Assembly (NCBI GenBank): GCA_039090855.1
Contig: CM076997.1
Span: 159,866,709-159,930,708 of the forward strand
Source: Macrothele yani
Taxonomy: Eukaryota > Arthropoda > Arachnida > Araneae > Macrothelidae
DNA length: 64,000 nt
Reading direction: 5' to 3'
Part shown: positions 8,562 through 19,329 of the stretch, piece by piece
Layout of the letters: each line of letters opens with the position of its first letter
Numbering within the stretch: the first letter of the stretch is position 1
Position numbers and translations under genes: made by a program
The notes under the pieces: model-generated
What the model saw: only the letters and a program-made list of their open reading frames with translations
What the model was told of the DNA's origin: nothing
Database searches by the model: none

Positions 8562-10111
8562 CACTGGCGTGCAAAAATTAAGGACGAGACGATTTTTCGA
8601 GTGTAACGTCGTGCAGAAGTACTCCACATCGACTCAAATCATACCATAAGTTCCCCAAGATGTAAGAATATGCGACAAGTGAGCAAAATCGTCCAAACAA
8701 GGAATCCAAAGGATACAAAGGCACTTTATTGAAAACGTAGCTTCGAGCACAACTGAACAGAAGACAGAAACGTCCATGTGACAGGCGGCTGCCAAGAAAT
8801 ATCCAGTCTTTAGTAGGGAATATGATCACCCCAGACTGCGTTGCAGGATTTACAACGTCTGTCCATGCTGAGGACGAGCTTGTCAAGGAGCTGTTGAGGC
8901 ATCGCGGCCCATTCCTCTTGTAGCGCCAATCGCAGCTGCGGAATCGTTGCTGGCGGCTGGTGACGTGCTGCCAAGCGTCTCCCGAGAAGGTCCCACACGT
9001 GTTCGATTGCTATTAGGTTCGGGGACCTTGCGGGCCAATCCATGCGTTGAATATCTTTACTCTGCAACAGCTCCGCGACAGCCACTGTACGATGAGGTGT
9101 AGCGTTGTCGTCCATGAAGAGAAACTCAAGACCCACAGCACCTCTAAACAGACGCACGTGAGGCAGGAGAACCTCGGTACAATAGCGAACACCAGTGACT
9201 GAACCTCCTTGGAAGATGTGGAGGTCAGTACGGCTACCAAGCATGATACCGCCCCAAACGAGAACTCCGCCACCTCCAAACCGGTCACTTTCGATGATGT
9301 TGGAGGTGTGATTGCGTGTTCTCTACTGCCTCCAGATGTGTATACGTCCAGAATTGCTCGTCAGACTAAATCGGCTTTCATCCGTAAAGAGAACTCGACC
9401 CCTTTGCTGATGTTTCCAGTTCACGTGTTCCTGGCACCACAGAAACCGCCGTCTCTGATGTGCAGGCGTTAATGGCACACATCGTACTGGTCGTCGTGCA
9501 AATAGACCACCTTTGTGCAGCATCCTGGCCACGGTAAAACCCCATAACGGACGTCCAATTGTCTGTTGCATGTGCCTTGCGATTTCTCCCGCTGTCTGCC
9601 GTCTGTCTCTTCTCTTCTGTAGGACAATATACCGGTCCTCCGCCGCCGTGGTTGCTCGAGGACGACCACTGCTAAACTCTCGGACAGCTGTTCCTGTCGC
9701 TTGAAATGCTCTCCAAGCTCGTGAAACGATGCTGTGAGCGATCCCGAACTCTTCAGCAACACTAGTCACACTTCGAACTTCTTCCAACTTCCCAATGACG
9801 CGACGACGGGTAAAGTCATCCAGATGTCGTCTACTGGATTGCTTGTTGGCCTTATAACACGGTGGCAGCAACTAGGCGTCGTTCAAAACGATGTACCCCG
9901 TGCAATAGCTTTCACCGAATTGCTGAGCGTACATCGCCCATGTGCTTTATACCCTTCCGCCCCCGCCCCCTTCGTCATGCGGCATATATGCTCATGCCCT
10001 ACCGTACCGGACGCTAGTCTATCTCCTGAGTGGTCTTCCGGTCCGTTCTGCCTGCTCGTTTCGCTGTTATGCTAATTTCTCCTCTTCGTCCTTAATATTT
10101 GCCCACCAGTG
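8562..10111 (-). mobile_element. Tc1-like DD34E transposon, nearly intact
   Basis: The element has terminal inverted repeats beginning CACTGGCGTGCAAAAATTAA on the left and CACTGGTGGGCAAATATTAA (complement of the right end), with TA on both sides (8560-8561 and 10112-10113). It is 1550 bp long, the usual Tc1 size. The transposase lies on the minus strand and is interrupted by one stop. This is the best-preserved DNA transposon in the window. Confidence 0.93.
8810..9871 (-). pseudogene. Tc1-like transposase with a single nonsense codon
   Basis: A 353-codon frame with one TAG at 9323-9325. Before the stop are a paired-like DNA-binding region (residues about 20-120, with RRRVIGKLEEVRSVTSVAEE as the first helices) and the first catalytic Asp in LFTDESRFSL. 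After the stop the same frame continues through GGGGVLVWGGIMLG, the second Asp in FMDDNATPHRT, and the Glu in NLIAIEHVWDLLGRR. Thirty-four residues separate the second Asp from the Glu, so it is DD34E. The enzyme would cut and paste the element at TA sites. It ends near WGDHIPY, the usual Tc1 C-terminus. The stop lies just before the glycine-rich loop. A transcript could be active only with readthrough, or the stop may be a recent mutation or a sequencing error. Confidence 0.9.
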
Positions 10112-10113
10112 TA

Positions 10114-11869
10114 TTATTCTACTCAGCGAAATTTACGAAATAATTGTAATATTTTACAGTGTCTCAAAAATTATTCTTGTTATACTTTAAAATTTATCTT
10201 AAAGTTGGTAAAGTTTCCTAAATATGTTGAAGATCAAAAATTAAATCCCAAGAAATATTTATTATTTTATAAATTTAAGTAAATTGTTTTACGGTTATCA
10301 TTCTGCACAAGAATAAAAATTCTCAGAAAAATAGAGGTATAAGTAATTATCATATTTCATAAGCGTTGAAAAAAGCCCACCGGTTTGAAATAGACTTTAC
10401 TTTAATGATAGTTCTGGTTGCTCTTTATCGAAATGTAGATCATTGATCAGATCAAATGTAGAGGATTTTAGTAAGGGAGTGTCTGACCCCAGGTCTTAAA
10501 CAACCCGTAGAAATAGGAAGCTAGGAGATTTGGGCTAGAGGTCCGATAGGGAAGTGACAGGGAAGAAATGTAGAAAGAGATAGGAAGACGCCCTTATTTA
10601 TTACCGGAGGGCCAGTAACCGGAGTCCGATGGCTTAACGTGCCCTATATAGAAATGTAAAGCTCAGATTTTTAATTTATCCTACCACGTTTCATTCTCTT
10701 TAAATCTGTCAAAATGTCTTTAATCAGTTATTAAAGCGGTAAAGTCTACAGTTACAAAATTAGAGGTAGACAAACCTTCTCAGAGGGGCTCTAAAGCCAA
10801 CATTGTATCTGAACATTAAACAGAATATCTAAAGAGAACTCCTTTGTTCACAAGAATGTTAGTGAAGTTGGTGAAGTTTTGTCCTGGGTCCTTGATTTTT
10901 ATCTGCTGTTTTATATTTTTTTCATTTATGTTGATATTTTCTTTGTAAATCAAACAATTAGCTCACTGTTTTCCCTTTTTCAGAATTTTAATGGCTCATA
11001 CCATGATTCACGTTCATTTCAAATGAATTTTTTTGGAGCATTACTCCTTTGAGCACAGTCTGAACTCATTTGCACAGCGAAGCTTTGTTTCTCTTTTAGT
11101 GAGGCACAAACAAACAGCAGACGCATTACCATATGTTCCTTAATTTTTAAATGGATCATACTACATGTCAAGTGCTGTCCGTTGTAAGACGCATGCGTCT
11201 TACAACGGAACTCGGAGTGTTTGGTGGATGGCAGTGAAGAAACATTGTATATAAGTAGTATCTTTGTTGCATATTAAAATTGAATTGTATATATTAGTTC
11301 CTACATTTTATGCTCCACCATTGGCTGTAATTAACTTAAACGTGAGCAACAGAATATAGGAAGATGATACACGTCTTTAAGAGTAAGAAGACTTTTCCTG
11401 AGTTTTGGAACAGTGTTAGGAACGAATGTTTTTCACTGAACAAAACAGCTTGTGGCTTATGCTGCCATTTTAACTTTACATTTTTTGTTGACCTTTCACT
11501 TATGCACATTTTGTTTCCTTTTTGTTGTGCTTTCCATCTTAAATGTTATGCCTGGACTTCTATGAGTTTTTATCCTCTGACGCTGTGATAGGCAGTCACC
11601 CATGTCAAACTTACTCAGTGGCGGACTGGCAATCCATAAGCTGCCCTGGAAGCATATTTTGTGCGGCCCACTTTTGTGAAAAATTATCGATGTAACACAT
11701 CTTTGAAAAAACGTTATATCAGCATCACCCTTACCGTTTAAGGTGGACGTACAGTGATTTCGCCTTCTGTACTTTCAATGGAAAAATTCTACCCTCTTTC
11801 CTCAGTGAAAAAAGGTTTCCCATACATCAAAATTGGACCACTGATAAAAACAACAACCTAACTTAGACT
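10114..11869. other. no gene seen
   Basis: AT-rich DNA with short ORFs only. It contains the 32-bp perfect palindrome at 11178-11209. A GTGGCGGACTGGCAATCC word near 11621 resembles the end sequence of hAT-type MITEs, but I found no partner. Confidence 0.5.
11178..11209. repeat. perfect 32-bp palindrome
   Basis: TCCGTTGTAAGACGCA is followed immediately by its exact reverse complement, with no loop. There are no mismatches over 32 bp and the centre is a GCATGC site. It has no link to TIRs around it that I can see. Confidence 0.95.
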
Positions 11870-12049
11870 GTACAATCGGTGTTTTTTGCGAAAAACTTTC
11901 TTGAACTATATTAAAAATCAATGACTTTACTTCGATTTAGTTATGATACTTGCTCCCAGGTTGCACCACTCTTCACCACTAAATCGAAGTAAAGTTACTG
12001 ATTTTTAATATAGTTCAGGAACGCGTTTTGCGAAAAACACCGATTGTAC
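11870..12049. mobile_element. 180-bp foldback MITE
   Basis: Arms of about 74 bp (11870-11943 and 11977-12049) are near-perfect reverse complements, starting GTACAATCGGTGTTTTTTGC and ending in the complement. A loop of about 33 bp lies between them. The right end runs directly into the Tc1 element at 12049, and the TA of its terminal GTAC appears to be that element's target site. Confidence 0.85.
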
Positions 12050-12149
12050 GCTATGTTGACAAAGGTCAACGGACACCTAGAAGAAAAACACAACATAGCA
12101 TTTAGTGACATACATTAGTAGGGTATCGGCCCACCTGTGGCCTTAATGC

Positions 12150-13336
12150 ATCACTGACCTTTCGAGACATGCTTTCGAAAAGGTTTTGGAACACAGCGAT
12201 AGGTATGCGCTTCCATTCAGTACGTAATCCTGCCGCTAAGTGCTGCTTAGTAGTAGGCCTTAGAACCAAACTTCTTATGCGGCGCTCTTATTCATCCAAT
12301 ATGTGCTGTATGGGATTAAGATCGGGGCTCTGTGCTGGCCAGTCCACACACGACATAGAATTATCACCAAATCACGCCGTAACAGTCCTTTCTTTATACC
12401 TCGGTGCATTATCCTGCTGGTACCATCCAGGCCAGGTTCCATAGTATTGTCACAGAATTGGTAGGGCATAAGTGTCCGCCGCCCCGGTGGCGCAGTGGTC
12501 TAAGTGATGGCATCTGATCATTCGTCCGAAAGGGGTCCGGGTTCGAATCCCGGTGAGGCATGGATGTAGGGTTTGTCTTAGGGCACTAACTGTCTCCCTT
12601 CTCTGGAACCAGTGACCCTAAATTAGGAACGGGAACTTATAGCCCATTGAGTTGCTCACGGTGGTCGTTAAACCTACAATAAAAAAAAATGTCCAGAATA
12701 CTGAGGTAGACGTGCTGGTTAACAGGTTTCTCCAACGGAACGGGAAACACCACCACACGAGTAAACTGCCTGCTCCAAACATGACCGTAGGAACAGTACA
12801 CTGAGGTAAATAGCGTTCCCCCACCTGCCACCTCGCCCACACACGGCCATCAGACTGATGGATCGTGTATCTGGATTCATCAGTCCATGGGACCCGTTTC
12901 CATTGATCTACGGTTTACGATAAATGTTCTTTTCACCATGATAAACGAGGAGTAGCATTCCGAGTGGAGATGAAAGGCTTATGAGCAGCCGCACGACCAC
13001 GGTAACCCATGGAATGAAGTTCTCTGCGAATGGTATGTGTACATACGGAGGTTCTAGCATTTTTACTCACCTGTACACTGAGGTCTTGTGCAGTACTCCG
13101 TCTAATAACTGTAACGGTTCTCCTGAGGCTTCGACGTCCTTTATCACTGATTTTCTTTGGTCTGCCGGTACGTTTTGCTGCTTCAGGCACGCCATGTGTC
13201 TTCCATTTATTCAGTACATCAAAACAGTTGACTTGCGTATGTTTAAACGCCTCCCGGTTTCTCTTATGGACAACCCACTAATATAACACCCAACAATCTT
13301 TCCTTTCTCAAAGTCAGTTCTCTCCCGCCCAGACAT
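12150..13336 (-). pseudogene. Tc1-like transposase, family B, decayed
   Basis: It begins MSGRERTDFEKGKIVG and continues with a helix-turn-helix region. Residues such as TGRPKKISDKGRRSLRR and VSKNARTSVCTHTIRREL follow in the 85-codon open piece at 12933-13190. The catalytic core is scattered over frames and is split by the SINE at 12478-12689. The NPIEH-type Glu block near 12310-12330 is recognisable only by comparison with the better copy at 52960-53989. It is non-functional. Confidence 0.8.
12478..12689 (+). mobile_element. tRNA-derived SINE, full length
   Basis: The head has A-box and B-box promoter elements (TGGCGCAGTGGTCTAAG and GGGTTCGAATCCC) within a tRNA-like fold closing with GGTGAGGC. 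The body contains CTCACGGTGGTCGTTAAA and the element ends in an A-run. TGTCC flanks both sides (12473-12477 and 12690-12694). The matching position in the related Tc1 copy (53316) is an empty site reading ATTGTCCAAAATAT. Other copies: the split one at 17444/23438 and a head fragment at 40421-40459. It depends on a LINE for movement. Confidence 0.92.
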
Positions 13337-13484
13337 TTTTACTAAACCTCAAAGTACGGTATGATCGCGGTCAGTTGCAGGCTTGCTTTTGTATCATTTG
13401 CAGCTGTTCCGCACATCTTAACAACGCAGCGAATCCGTTAATTTGCTTTTGAATAGGTGTCCGCTGACTTTTGTCGATATAGTG

Positions 13485-14151
13485 CATGTGCTATCTAAAT
13501 ATGAATATTTTTTAATCAGTGGGATAATTTAGATTTTTAAGAAATCTTTCTTCGCTGAGAAAATAGGGTCGAAACGTTTTCCATTGGAAGCATAGGGAGC
13601 AAAAAACAATAGACTTTTGTCTACCTTAAACATCTTTTGGACACAAGTCTACGAATCATGCAGTTTTTGTATTGGGGCAATGATTAACAACGTTATACCC
13701 ATTATGCTGGACAGCAGATCCATAGTAAAATTTAATGCAAAAACAAAATTACTTCCGCTGTTGAGAAACAGCTGACTAGGTACGTTCTCTGAGAGAGACT
13801 GTCGAAGACTTTATTTCATTCATATGAATTTTATTGCGATAACTGAGTTCACAAAATTTGTGATAGTTTCTTCGCTTTTAGCGAGAACGTAAATCCCAAT
13901 GCGTAAAAATTAATTTCTTTTCCAAGACTTGACTGTCATTAATAACATAATTACTAAGATATCTCTTGTAAAAACAGAAATGTCCAGCATCGTAAGAATT
14001 TCAGAGGAAATTTATAAGGTGAAAGAAAGTAAAGAATGCGAAAATTAATTTTTATTTAATTACTTTAAAACGGAAAGAATTTTTGCTGTAGCTGAAACAG
14101 ACTTTCCACAACTGCAGTTCAAGACTTCGTGGAATTGTAAAGCCTGAAAGG
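13485..14151. other. no gene seen
   Basis: AT-rich interval between the family B Tc1 element and the mariner. I see no domains or repeats in it. Confidence 0.5.
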
Positions 14152-14153
14152 TA

Positions 14154-15437
14154 TTGGATTGGTGCGAATGAAATGCCCGGCGCGAACGAGCAGTGGACAC
14201 AGGCCCCTATCTCAGCGGAATGGAACCACCCACAGGTATTGCGGTTATTACGTAACAGAGTTACTATAAATAGCTAGCACATGCGTAAAGAACAAGGTTC
14301 AGGCGTGGTTTGTTTGGACGTAACGTGGCTTGTAAAGGAAATATGCGGACGCCGGATTTGAGAGTCATCTTCCTGTATGAGTTTAAACTGGACCATTCTG
14401 CTGGAATTGCCGCTCGAAACGTTAACACAACGTTTGGGGAGAATACAGCCAACGAACGAACCATTCGGCGATGGTTTGTGAAGTTTCGAAGCGGAGATAC
14501 GGACCTGCAAAGCGAAACACGTGGCCGACCTGTTGCTATTTCTAACGATGTTCTGTTACGTACGATTGAAGCGGACCCTCGAAAAACGTGTCGTGAGATA
14601 GCGGCAGAGGTAGGTGTCCACCACACAACAGTTATTTGGCGTCTGGCTGTGCTGGGTAAGGTCTAAAAGCTGCACATGTAGCTGTCGCATGAGTTGACAA
14701 CTGCCAAAAAGACTAGGCGTTTGGGAAGTCTGCACGTCGCGGCTTGCCAGGAATAAACAGGAACCTTTACTGCATCGAATCGTCACCTGCGACGAGAAGT
14801 GGGTCCTTTTTGATAATCAGAAATTATCGGCACAATGGTTAAGCAAAGCAGAGCCTGCTGGACGGCATCCTAAGCCAACCCTACACACCAAGAAGATGAA
14901 ACTCCATGTCTGGTAGCCCACAGCCGGAATAATTAATCGGAGATTCTTCGCAAGTGGCCAAATCATCACTGCAGAACGTTATAGTGCTGAATTACACCAG
15001 ACGCACCGGAATTTCCTGCAAAAACAACTGGCTTTGGTTGACAGACAGGGTATTTTTTTGTCCAGGACAGCGTCCGCCCTCATGTCGCACAACGAACAAT
15101 GCTGACACTAAGTTCCTTGGGCTGTGAAGCACTGCCTCATTTGCCTATTACCCGCACTTGTCTCCGGCAGACTATCATCTGATTCTTCGCCTGGATCACT
15201 TCCTGTACGGAAAACAGTTCACGACAGACAACGAGGTTCAACGAGCAGTTGATGACTTCTTCGGGACCCAGCCACAAGACTTATTTCGTTCCGGGATCAT
15301 GGCATTGCCGGACAGATGGCAACTATGTGTCAATGCCGAGGGGGATTATTTTACCTAGGTAAAATAATACTACTTTTCCGATGTCGCCGTCCACGTGTGC
15401 TGGTCCTTTGCCGGACATTTCATTCACACCGACCCAA
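14154..15437 (+). mobile_element. mariner element with intact TIRs
   Basis: The 28-bp inverted repeats begin TTGGATTGGTGCGAATGAAA on the left and TTGGGTCGGTGTGAATGAAA (complement of the right end). Each is flanked by TA (14152-14153 and 15438-15439). Length is 1284 bp, the standard mariner size. The transposase is on the plus strand and is broken by frameshifts and stops. Confidence 0.93.
14343..15358 (+). pseudogene. mariner transposase (DD34D), frameshifted
   Basis: The first 108 codons are open from the likely Met at 14343 and hold the two helix-turn-helix motifs of mariner (TIRRWFVKFRSGDTDL and REIAAEVGVHHTTV). A frame change near 14660 follows. The first catalytic Asp is in VTCDEKWVLFDN (about 14785). 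That frame stays open to LHVW, then reaches a TAG near 14914. The second Asp is in FVQDSVRPHVA (about 15058) and the third in LSPADYHLILRLDHFLYGK (about 15160), after another 1-base shift. Thirty-four residues separate the last two, so it is DD34D. All three acidic residues survive although the frame does not. It ends near AEGDYFT, close to the right TIR. Confidence 0.9.
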
Positions 15438-15484
15438 TAGTAAATCAAATGCAGATCTGCAGATCTCTTTAGAATAAAGGAAAA

Positions 15485-16780
15485 ACAAGTTAGTAAAATC
15501 ATGCAATGTATTGATTATAATACGCTTTCCAACATACCAGAAATAATTACTCAAGTTATGACGATAATGGCTGTGGAACAAATCTCGCTTCTGTGTCCTG
15601 ACCTTTGATCTCATTTCGATGATATTCTACAGAACTGGTTCAGTATACCTCCGAAATAACATGATAAAGTTTTGTCGCAATCGAAGCATTTTTACGTAAG
15701 TTATGATGCATAAGGGCTATGGAATAGATCCCGCTCCTGTGTCCTAACCTTTGACCCCATTTCGCCCATTTTCAAAAGGATTCGTCCCCAGGCAGGCCCC
15801 TACAATATACTAACATTTCATCCAAATCGAAACATTTTTACGTAAGTTATGACGCATTATGGCGATAGAAGTAATTCCGCTCCTATGTCCTGACCTTTGA
15901 CCCCATTTATCCCATTTTCAATAGGGTTTGTTCCTATGTGGTCCCCTACCACATACTCAAATTTCATCGAAATCGAACGATTTTTACGCGAGTTATCGTG
16001 CGGACGGGCATACACACACACAACGCGTGACGTAATGAGGCAGATGGGACTCGCGACCATTGCTCGTAAGAGTGCGACGTCATAAAACTTTAATAGGATC
16101 CACACACAACGCGTGACGTAATGAGACAGATGGCGTGACCGCGTGCCATCATCTCAATCGCGAGCGTGTGACGTCATAAGATTTTTTAGCATGGGTAACA
16201 TTAATTGGTGGACGCCAGGACACTAAAAACGTGGTAATTCGGGGTGGTTATTTAACCCACTAAACAAATTTTCCTAAAGTCGAGATCAAGCTAAATCGAT
16301 TTCTAGTACCAGAAAACGGTAGGTTAACGACTTTCATCAAAATCCTTAGAGCCGTTTTCAAAATAAAATTTACATACATGCTCTTTTAATAGTATGGGAT
16401 AAGGGCAATGGAATGGTTGCCGATGCTATGTCTTGACATTTGACCCCATTTCATCCATTTTCAATAGGGTTCGTCCCCAGTGACCCCCTACCACATATTA
16501 AAATTTCTTCGAAATCGAACCATTTTTACGCACGTTATGACGCATAAGGGCAATGGAATGTATCCCACTCCTATGTCCTGACCTATGACCCCACTTCCCT
16601 TATTTTCAATAGGGTTCTTTTCCAGGTAGTCCCCTGCCACATACTAAAATTTCATCGAAATCGAACTATTTTTACCCGAGTTATCGTGCGGACAGGCAGA
16701 CAGACGGACGGACGGACGGACGGACGGACAAAGCTGGAGCATATACGCTTCTTCAACCTATGGTTAGGAAGCGTGAAAAA
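15485..16780. repeat. tandem-repeat element, copy 1
   Basis: Units of about 145-150 bp carry AGTTATGACGCATAAGGGC, then CCTGACCTTTGACCCCATTT, then CATCGAAATCGAAC. They start near 15554, 15700, 15842, 16395 and 16526, with partial units at 15989 and 16678. A stretch at 16010-16390 of different sequence, with two copies of ACGCGTGACGTAATGA, interrupts the array. It ends with a GGAC microsatellite and CCTATGGTTAGGAAGCG. The left end ACAAGTTAGTAAAATCATGC and the right end recur in the shorter copy at 43590-44130. No coding region was seen. Confidence 0.85.
16703..16729. repeat. GGAC microsatellite
   Basis: Six or so GGAC tetramers follow GTTATCGTGCGGACAGGCAG. The second copy of the parent repeat keeps only a short GACAGACGGAC at 44079. 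Confidence 0.9.
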
Positions 16781-16784
16781 AGTA

Positions 16785-17440
16785 TACACGTATAAAACGC
16801 CGCAGTCTAGAAATTTTACTGTAGGTGAAATTCAGTGTTTTAACTACACTACAGATTACCAGTTTTTATCCCAGACAACCCAGAGCATATTTGATTAGAT
16901 TGTATTGTATTGACTATTTAAATGCAAAAGATGGCAAAAGATCTGAAGTATAGGATATCAGCCAAAATGAACGAATTTTAAATTTAAAAGTCGGGAAAAG
17001 GGAAGCGGTGTATTAAAAACAGTGTTTGGACCAATTCACTATGTTTTTTTGTTTTTTGTTTTTTGTTTTCGGAAACCAGCAAAGTGGTAAACAAACTGCC
17101 GTCTTTCGTATAACTTGATTTTCTTCTACGAGAATATTGAAGTACAAGCATATCTAAGCCTTTTTCTTTTTTTGAGGTAGCATAAAGCCTACAGACCCAG
17201 GATATGGCGGTCCACCGGGAATTCTCCAAGTATTCCGGAGGCCCAGTCCGCGCCTGCACTTACTATTTTAAATACAGTCACCGCGCAACTAAAATGAGTG
17301 AGTAGGTTCCTGTCTGATGCCACTCTCTAGTACTTCTGCTAATGCTACTAAGTGTACAGGACTTGTTGAAGTGGTACTAAAGTCTTCGATTGTAGTGTTT
17401 CTGAAATAAAATCCATGGTGTCGAAGATCTGGCATTTAGT
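16785..17440. other. no gene seen
   Basis: AT-rich DNA between the tandem-repeat element and the SINE. A short ORF on the minus strand (16984-17259) has no recognisable domain. A run of TTTTTTG words lies near 17045. Confidence 0.5.
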
Positions 17441-17443
17441 GTG

Positions 17444-17480
17444 CGCCGCCCCGGTGGCGCAGTGATCTAAGCAACGGCTT
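17444..17480 (+). mobile_element. SINE, 5' half (split by a LINE)
   Basis: CGCCGCCCCGGTGGCGCAG through the A box and on to AACGGCTT matches the SINE at 12478. It is preceded by TTAGTGTGC, which recurs at 23626-23634 after the 3' half. The two halves therefore belong to one insertion. Confidence 0.9.
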
Positions 17481-17706
17481 TTGTTACCTGAGCAGTCGCA
17501 CGTTTCGGAGCTCCCGAGATTATTTTGGGATTTCGTGATTTTTGAGAGTTTTATACTAATTGCTTCGTGTTCGTGAGTTTTTTTACTTAACTTATAGTTC
17601 ATTAGTTGCGTTAGTGGATCACTACAATTACGTGGTTCCTTCTTTTTTTTGCTTTTGTGGCTGTTGCGAGTTGCAACACTGAACTTCGTTAGGGCTAGAG
17701 GCTGAG

Positions 17707-19325
17707 ATGGCTTTAGCAAAGCTTCCAGTTTCGTCTTCGTCTAGAGTTTCTGCTGCATGGGGATCATTAAGTGCTTCTGTTTCTACTGCTCCCACCAACG
17801 TCAGGCTTGTGGATATGTCTACTGTTCGTCCTTCTACTAATCTAGTGTATAGTGCTGTGCCGCAAGTTCTGGGTGTTGGGGATGGCCTAAACACTCCCCT
17901 CCCACCCCCTGTTTCTTCATATGCTGCAGCTGCTGGTAATAATAGTGCTTCTAATGTGCATTCTATGAAGGCTGGTTCTACAACTGTGATTATTTCTCGT
18001 GATGCTGCTGTACTTAACGTCAAAGTTCCAGAGATGTCTGAGGAAGGTAAGAGCTATTCTAATGCTTTACTTTTGAGCGTATACTTTCCTACATTGCGTA
18101 ACACCCCCTCCCATTATACCTTGATGCTATTTTCCAACATGTTACATTCGAAAGTATTGTTTCTGTGATACGTATGGGAGGGGAGTGTACCTCACTTCAA
18201 GGTTCGACCTGCTGTGAAAAAATTTTACTCTTAGGAATTGACATTGGACCAATTCATTTTTCAGCTATTCCTTGCATACAGCGACCGATTAATGTCACGC
18301 AGTTGGGAAAGACTCCCCCTATCCGAACGTGCATGGGAGGGGGGGGGAGGGGAGACGACAATACCGAGTAGTGTTTCCCAGCGAAGGCCTTTTTTACGGA
18401 GACCTTCGTCGCTTTTGTTGGATTTTGGCTCCCATAAACTTACAATCAATTCATTTGCAGGAGTCCAATGTTTCAGCTACAAAGCTGAAGGGCGTGTAGT
18501 ACGAGAATGCCCACGACGTTCCTCTCCAGCAACTAATAGTTTTCAAAATCCTCAAGCCAGCACCCCTGCTCCTAAAACCTTTTCTCCTGACCAGCCAGTT
18601 CCTAATCTACAGAATTTCACCCCACCAGCTCATGATGCCAGTCCTGTTTTAACTGCTTTGTCCACGGAGGTCGCGACCACCACTGAAGTTTTCTTTGAAA
18701 AGCCTAAACCGGGTCCGAAACCATTATCTCCAACGTCTGAAGTGGAGCCTATTGCTGTACTTTTGTTATCCCAGCTAAACGCTCTGTCCAGCCAGTTTCA
18801 CCTCCACAAACCCGGTCCCGAACCAGAATTAAAAAAAGGCGCAACAAAGTTAATTCTTCTTCACGCAGTTCTTCTGTTTCTTCCATAGCTGACAGCGATT
18901 CTTCAAACTTAACCACTTCAAACAAATTTACCCTACTTAGTGATGATGATGATTATATGGACATTACTTCTGTTATTTCTGATACTGAACTTACAACGAG
19001 TGTGCCAGAGGAAGACTGGGGAATGTATTCCCCGCACGAGATCCTCGAACTTTCTACATATTTGGAAAGTTTCACAATTCCTATCTCACCATTAAATCTT
19101 GCTGAATTGATGTCTTTATATAGTTGTCCCAAAACTGCTCTCTAATCAAATCCACATGCATTAGATAGCATCTAAGTAATTTGCCAGAAGTAATTAATCA
19201 ATTATCTTTTGTTGATGAATTGTTTGACAATACTGAATTGCCAGATTGGTCGGTTCAGTATGGTCGTCGCACCAAATACGTTTTAAAAGTGCTCAACCAG
19301 TATGTTGATAGTCACTTACAGCCAC
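17707..19325 (+). pseudogene. LINE ORF1, gag-like, with decayed zinc knuckle
   Basis: The first 153 codons from the Met at 17707 are open, rich in Ser, Ala and Pro. After a stop at 18168 the reading continues in other frames. A block near 18461-18520 (CFSYKAEGRVVRECPRR) has the spacing of a CCHC zinc knuckle, but the second Cys is Tyr and the His is Arg. A Pro-rich stretch follows, then an acidic part (SVPEEDWGMYSPHEI, about 19000). It would act as the RNA-binding partner of the ORF2 protein. Because the sequence between 18168 and 18460 is shifted and the knuckle is broken, it is probably non-functional. Confidence 0.75.
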
Positions 19326-19329
19326 CGTA

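Larger units (their letters stand above)
12049..13484 (-). mobile_element. Tc1-like family B, copy 1, with nested SINE
   Basis: The left end GCTATGTTGACAAAGGTCAA and the right end (complement of GACTTTTGTCGATATAGTG) form TIRs of about 28 bp. They match the second copy at 52893-54137. A 212-bp SINE interrupts it at 12478. Removing the SINE leaves about 1.22 kb, the same as copy 2. Confidence 0.88.

Noticed and set aside
8578..8886. 102-codon minus-strand ORF at the left end of the Tc1 element
   Set aside because: It is out of frame with the transposase and covers its C-terminus and the TIR. No domain is present.
15485..16780. Helitron with a 3' hairpin
   Set aside because: The right end can form a weak hairpin, but there is no CTRR terminus, no TC start and no insertion between A and T.
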